DNA of 64,000 nt from Nodosilinea sp. WJT8-NPBG4 (GTDB taxonomy: Bacteria; Cyanobacteriota; Cyanobacteriia; Phormidesmidales; Phormidesmidaceae), in assembly GCA_019359285.1 (NCBI GenBank), contig JAHHHQ010000051.1, positions 78,407 through 142,406 of the forward strand, in the 5' to 3' direction. The notes beneath the pieces are model-generated. The model was not told the origin of the DNA. It did no database searches and worked only from the letters and a program-made list of their open reading frames with translations. Positions 60,396 through 64,000 of this stretch are shown here, in pieces (position 1 is the first letter of the stretch; every line of letters begins with the position of its first letter). The position numbers and the translations under genes were made by a program.

Positions 60396-61017
60396 CCCGC
60401 TTCCGCAGCCGCCCAAAATGCTCCTCCCCCTGCCGCGAGGGTATAGAGTTCGTCACTGGCTCCAGGGCCAAAATTTCAAAGTGGGGTTCAAACAACTGGC
60501 GCACTTCAGCAGTAGTAGTGCCAAAGGGAGGGCCGCCGGAGCGCTGATGGGTGAAGAATACGGCCAGCAGTTCACCCTTTGGCACCAGGAGATCGGCCAC
60601 CAAAGCCACATAGGCAGGACGCAGGGAAGGATCGATCGCACAAAAGCAGGTGTGTTCGATCGCATAGTCAAATTGGCCCGCTAGGTCGGGGGTCAGGTCA
60701 AAGATGTCCTTTTGCAGCAGGTTGAGGGAAAGCTGCTGCGCCTGGGATTGCTCCCTAAGCGACTGAATCGGCGAAGGGGCAAAGTCTACGGCGGTGACCT
60801 CAAACCCCTGCTGGGCAAAGAAAAAAGCATCGTGGCCGCGCCCGGCACCAAGGGCGATCGCGCGACCTGGTTGAGGTGCATCCGCAGCGGCCAGCAGCGT
60901 TTGAAAGGCAGGAGCGGGATGGCCCAAATCCCAGCGGGGGGTGCCCTCTTGGTAGCGCTGTTCCCAGTCGTCGGGTCCAAGGGATGGCAGGGGAGAGGAC
61001 GGAGGTTGTGCGGTCAC
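60391..61017 (-). CDS. TPMT-like SAM-dependent methyltransferase
   Basis: 208 residues. DWEQRYQEGTPRWDLGHPAPAFQTLL is the thiopurine methyltransferase-family start; GRAIALGAGRGHDAFFFAQQGFEVTAVDFAPSPI is motif I, and FDYAIEHTCFCAIDPSLRPAYV and LVPKGELLAVFFTHQRSGGPPFGTTTAEVRQLF are further TPMT blocks. In bacteria such enzymes methylate thiols, halides, tellurite/selenite or similar compounds. The start ATG lies 56 nt from that of the divergent LD-carboxypeptidase. Confidence 0.85.
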   Translation of the reverse strand: MTAQPPSSPLPSLGPDDWEQRYQEGTPRWDLGHPAPAFQTLLAAADAPQPGRAIALGAGRGHDAFFFAQQGFEVTAVDFAPSPIQSLREQSQAQQLSLNLLQKDIFDLTPDLAGQFDYAIEHTCFCAIDPSLRPAYVALVADLLVPKGELLAVFFTHQRSGGPPFGTTTAEVRQLFEPHFEILALEPVTNSIPSRQGEEHFGRLRKRG

Positions 61018-61073
61018 GGGGGGCTCCGGGGTGTATGCTCGGCAGTGATGTTCAGGTTTTTAGGGTAGCGCGT

Positions 61074-62114
61074 ATGCGACGGCGGCAGCTATTGGGCGGG
61101 CTGGGGGTGGCAGCGGCCGGGGTGGCGCTAGGGCAACGGGCGGTTCAAGCTCAGGAGCGCCCTACTCTACTACCACCGCGTCTGCGGGCGGGAGATACGG
61201 TGGGCATTGTCAGCCCGGCGGGGGCTACCTTTGAGCGCGATCGCCTCATTTTGGTGATTGATGCTGTCAAAGCCCTGGGCTTTGTGCCCCGCGTGGCCCC
61301 CCACGCCTTGGCGCGCTACGGCTATCTGGCGGGCACCGACGCCGAGCGGGCCGCCGACATGAATGCCCTATTCGCCGACCCAGCAGTCAAAGCGTTGCTG
61401 CCCATTCGCGGCGACTGGGGCAGCGCCCGCATTCTGCCCTACCTCGACTACGACCTAATTCGCGCTAACCCCAAGGTTGTCATAGGCTTTAGCGACATCT
61501 CGGCCCTGCTGCTGGGCCTCTATGCCCAGACGGGGCTGGTCACGTTTCACGGTCCCCATGGCCTAACCGCTTGGCGAGAAGACCAGGTGGAGCCGCTGCG
61601 CCGCATCTTGATCAATGGTGAAACGCTCACCTACACCAACCCGCTGCTGGGGGGCGACCAAGACCGCCTGATGCGCGACCAGGGCCGCATTCACACCATC
61701 ACGCCGGGTCGCGCTACTGGGCCGCTGCTGGGGGGCAATCTTTCGGTGATTTCTGGCATTGTGGGGTCGCCCTACATGCCCGACACCACCGGGGCAATTT
61801 TGTTTTTAGAAGACGTCGGTGAAGCTCCCTACAGTATCGATCGCATGCTGACCCAGCTCAAGCTGGCCGGGGTGCTCGACGGTCTGGCGGGGTTTGTGTT
61901 TGGCCAGTGCACCGCCTGCGGCCCCGGCGAAGGCTATGGCTCACTCACCCTGGACGACATTCTGCAAGACCACATCAAACCCCTGGGCTTTCCCGCCTAC
62001 TCAGGTGCCTGGATTGGCCATGTAGAGCCGCTGTGGACCTTGCCCATCGGTGGCTCAGTAACGATGGATGCCACCGCTGGCAGTCTGCAAATGCAGGCTC
62101 CAGCAGTGAGCTAG
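61074..62114 (+). CDS. LD-carboxypeptidase (peptidase S66) with Tat-type signal
   Basis: 346 residues from the ATG at 61074. RRRQLLGGLGVAAAGVALGQRAVQAQ is a twin-arginine-like signal. Nucleophile Ser in VVIGFSDISALL, Glu in LFLEDVGEAPYSIDRML, and His in WIGHVEPLWTLPIGG form the Ser-Glu-His triad of S66 peptidases. These cut the terminal D-Ala from murein tetrapeptides (LdcA), or, in the MccF group, degrade microcin C-like compounds. LdcA is normally cytoplasmic, so an exported form is unusual for E. coli, though cyanobacteria often have it. Confidence 0.88.
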   Translation: MRRRQLLGGLGVAAAGVALGQRAVQAQERPTLLPPRLRAGDTVGIVSPAGATFERDRLILVIDAVKALGFVPRVAPHALARYGYLAGTDAERAADMNALFADPAVKALLPIRGDWGSARILPYLDYDLIRANPKVVIGFSDISALLLGLYAQTGLVTFHGPHGLTAWREDQVEPLRRILINGETLTYTNPLLGGDQDRLMRDQGRIHTITPGRATGPLLGGNLSVISGIVGSPYMPDTTGAILFLEDVGEAPYSIDRMLTQLKLAGVLDGLAGFVFGQCTACGPGEGYGSLTLDDILQDHIKPLGFPAYSGAWIGHVEPLWTLPIGGSVTMDATAGSLQMQAPAVS

Positions 62115-62117
62115 TCC

Positions 62118-63698
62118 TCAAGACCCCTGAGTTGGAATGAGCTGCACCAGGTCATTGGGGGCGAACCCGGTGGCATCGGCGGCTGGGGCTGCCTGCCACC
62201 CAAACGGTACAGTGTCGAGCAGTGTCGACGGCGGCTCAAATAAAAACAGCCTAGGTTGGTTTTGGGCGACGGCTTGCAGGGTGGCCAAAGGAGGTAAGGT
62301 TCTCTCGGGCAGCAGCCACAGGGCGGTCTCGGGCTTGAGGTAATGGCTGAGGGAAATAGCTTCTCCCAAGGTGATACCGCCCTCGCCAAAGATCACCACC
62401 GGAGCGCTCTCCTGGTTGAGGTAATTAGCGATCGCCAGGTTCGAATAGCTCAGGGATTTATTCCACCAGGTGAAGGCACGGTTATTAGTGGCTCCAGAGA
62501 CTATACCCAGCGTCAACAGTAGGGCTAGAAGCGCTGCTCCCATTGCCCTAGACCGTTGCGACGCGGCGGCGAGACCAGCGTTGATCAGGGGGGCGATCGC
62601 TAGGGGCACCAGCAGCAGCGACGAGAAAAAGTAGCGGGTGTTGGTCGAGATCTGCCCGGTACGCACAATGTCGCCGCCAATCAGTACCAGGGGCGGCACC
62701 AGCAGCCCACAGCCCAAAAACACCGCCGTCGAGCGAGGATAGTGTCGCCCAATATGAACCAGGCTGACGGCCACCAGCCCCAGCAACAGGGCCGGGCCAA
62801 CCACCGTAAAGGCATGGTCAATCGGCAGATTAAAATCAACCACGGTGGCACTGTAGTGCAGCCCCCACAGCTTCGCTAAAAAGTCTAAAGACTGAGGGTC
62901 GTCTGTCCAGGCAGTAACCTCTTTCAACCGGTCCCACCGCCGCACAATCGTCCAAATCCAGGGGGTGAATAGCCCAATGCCCAAGCCGTGGGCTAGCACA
63001 AACCCCAGCCAGGGCCGTCGCTGTCGCTGGGTTAGGGTCATAAAGACCAGGTGGCTCAGTCCCAGTAATCCGGTCATCAGCGATCCGTACCAGCTGAGCC
63101 CTAGGGCCAGACCGTAGGCCAGCCAGGCCAACGGCTGGTTGAGCCGCACCGCCCGCACCAGGGCACCGTGGGCCAGCAACAGCCCCACCGCCCACAGGCT
63201 ATACTCACGGGCCTCCTGGCTGTAAATTATCTGCACGGGCGACACCGCCATCAGGGCTGTGGCTAGCCAGGCCACGGGCGGATTGAGCGGAAACAGCTGC
63301 CGCCCCAGCCAAAACATGGCCGCCAGGGCGATCGCCCCAAAAATCGCTGCGATCGCCCGATAGCCACCCACCGAGGCCCCAAATAGCCGTCCCCAGCCGT
63401 GGGCTGCGAGGTAATACAGCGGCGGGTGCTCGGGGTGGTTGGCCAGGGCATCCCAGCTGTCGGCTAGGGAGGGGGATGGCGGCATCTGCTGGTACTGCAA
63501 CAGGTCGGCAGCAGTTAGATCAGGGCGATCTAAGACGGCATCCTGCACGGCTGGCCCCATGTAGCCCGCCACCCGCAGGCTGGTATAGACTTCATCGTGC
63601 CAGTAGACCTTGCGGTCTAAGTTAGAGAAACGCAGTACTAGGCCTATTGCTATGGCTGCGATCGCCACTCCCTTGACCCCAACCCAGCCCTTTGCCAA
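62118..63698 (-). CDS. GT39/ArnT-type polyprenyl-phosphate glycosyltransferase
   Basis: 526 residues, start TTG with AAGGAGGAG upstream. About ten to twelve transmembrane helices; the N-terminal periplasmic loop carries RKVYWHDEVYTSLRV, where the Asp-Glu pair is the catalytic motif of GT-C enzymes of the GT39/PMT group. QIIYSQEAREYSLWAVGLLLAHGAL is another typical block. It would transfer a sugar from a lipid carrier to a lipid or protein acceptor. Convergent with the LD-carboxypeptidase, with only 3 nt between stops. Confidence 0.87.
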   Translation of the reverse strand: MAKGWVGVKGVAIAAIAIGLVLRFSNLDRKVYWHDEVYTSLRVAGYMGPAVQDAVLDRPDLTAADLLQYQQMPPSPSLADSWDALANHPEHPPLYYLAAHGWGRLFGASVGGYRAIAAIFGAIALAAMFWLGRQLFPLNPPVAWLATALMAVSPVQIIYSQEAREYSLWAVGLLLAHGALVRAVRLNQPLAWLAYGLALGLSWYGSLMTGLLGLSHLVFMTLTQRQRRPWLGFVLAHGLGIGLFTPWIWTIVRRWDRLKEVTAWTDDPQSLDFLAKLWGLHYSATVVDFNLPIDHAFTVVGPALLLGLVAVSLVHIGRHYPRSTAVFLGCGLLVPPLVLIGGDIVRTGQISTNTRYFFSSLLLVPLAIAPLINAGLAAASQRSRAMGAALLALLLTLGIVSGATNNRAFTWWNKSLSYSNLAIANYLNQESAPVVIFGEGGITLGEAISLSHYLKPETALWLLPERTLPPLATLQAVAQNQPRLFLFEPPSTLLDTVPFGWQAAPAADATGFAPNDLVQLIPTQGS

Positions 63699-63939
63699 CC
63701 TTCTCCTCCTTAAACTTGGCCCCAGTCATCCCAGACTACAGCTGTGTCCAGCCCTCTACCCACCAACGAAGGCCGGAACCAGTTGTCCTAGACTACGGCT
63801 GTTAAGGCAGGGCAAACTTCCCTGGGCAGCTCTGCCCCAAAAGAAAGCCATGCCTAGCTAATCCCAATAGAGACTTATACCAATTACATATGAGTGTGCG
63901 TCAAAATGGAAGGTACTGCTAGTGCTTGAGGGAAAAGGC

Positions 63940-64000
63940 ATGGGACGCCCGTTCATCGTTGAGATTGCAGAAAGCGAAGCGCAGTTGAAGAAGACGCTTC
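63940..64000 (+). CDS. IS630-type transposase, N-terminal fragment (runs off the edge)
   Basis: Only 20 codons are seen: MGRPFIVEIAESEAQLKKTL. This matches the start I recall of cyanobacterial IS630-family transposases and their HTH orfA. A GAGGG stretch precedes the ATG. The left end of the element should lie in 63850-63939, but I cannot fix the inverted repeat without the other end. Confidence 0.5.
   Translation, partial: MGRPFIVEIAESEAQLKKTL

Noticed and set aside
61074..62114. MccF-type microcin immunity as sole function of the S66 peptidase
   Set aside because: No microcin-like genes nearby; a murein LD-carboxypeptidase is the simpler reading.

Overview
The window comes from a cyanobacterium. 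The evidence is a magnesium chelatase ChlH gene, a Vipp1/IM30 gene, a sufR-(ftrC)-sufBCDS cluster of the cyanobacterial type, an ABA4-like protein, a CrtISO-like carotenoid oxidoreductase, a DUF1400 hydrolase, and very frequent GCGATCGC (HIP1) octamers. By eye the GC content is near 58-60 percent for core genes, with several clearly AT-richer patches. A filamentous Leptolyngbya/Nodosilinea-type organism would fit, but the genus is a guess.

Layout. 1-2153: an AtzE-type amidase (cut by the left edge), its AtzG-like small subunit and a dynamin-like GTPase, overlapping stop-to-start. 2286-5512: an AT-rich cassette of a small membrane protein, a STAND P-loop NTPase and a winged-helix/TPR protein; the last two look like one STAND protein broken across two frames. 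5855-6877: small conserved proteins among palindromic repeats. 6905-13418: the Fe-S assembly locus. sufR faces ftrC-sufB-sufC-sufD-sufS, and two CAAC-N6-GTTG SufR operators lie between them. 13956-19315: vipp1, a diguanylate cyclase, a DapL-like aminotransferase and a single-domain response regulator. 19626-25321: uvrC, an ABA4-like protein, a peptide ABC substrate-binding protein and one permease. 25951-31280: an RsbQ-like hydrolase overlapping a PAS-GAF-GGDEF protein, then clpB. 31345-40748: a methyltransferase, chlH, a copper-binding DUF305 lipoprotein, a TPR protein, an IscA/SufA protein, a DUF6930 protein and a VOC protein. 40881-46422: envelope proteins and a three-gene cluster of unknown function ending in a strong terminator. 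46729-47790: an AT-rich acyltransferase. 48386-55605: a TerB/Mo-nitro_C protein, prfC, a CrtISO-like oxidoreductase with a membrane partner, and a SpoIID-type protein. 55765-59470: an accessory patch with a PIN protein overlapping a PD-(D/E)XK-like protein, a HEPN/zinc-ribbon protein, a 50-nt perfect-looking hairpin and an 11-12 copy 21-bp tandem repeat. 59543-64000: a HEAT-repeat protein, a TPMT-like methyltransferase, an LD-carboxypeptidase, a GT39-type membrane protein, and the start of what looks like an IS630-type transposase at the right edge.

The core genes concern photosynthesis, Fe-S supply and redox (suf, ftrC, iscA-like, chlH, vipp1, carotenoid enzymes), proteostasis and repair (clpB, uvrC, prfC) and cell-envelope metabolism. 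The best places to look for something undescribed are the split STAND/TPR/membrane cassette (2286-5512), the PIN/PD-(D/E)XK/HEPN patch with its hairpin and minisatellite (55765-59470), the unknown operon at 44058-46422 and the hydrolase plus diguanylate cyclase pair (25951-28399). All functional statements rest on reading motifs by eye; no database search was possible.
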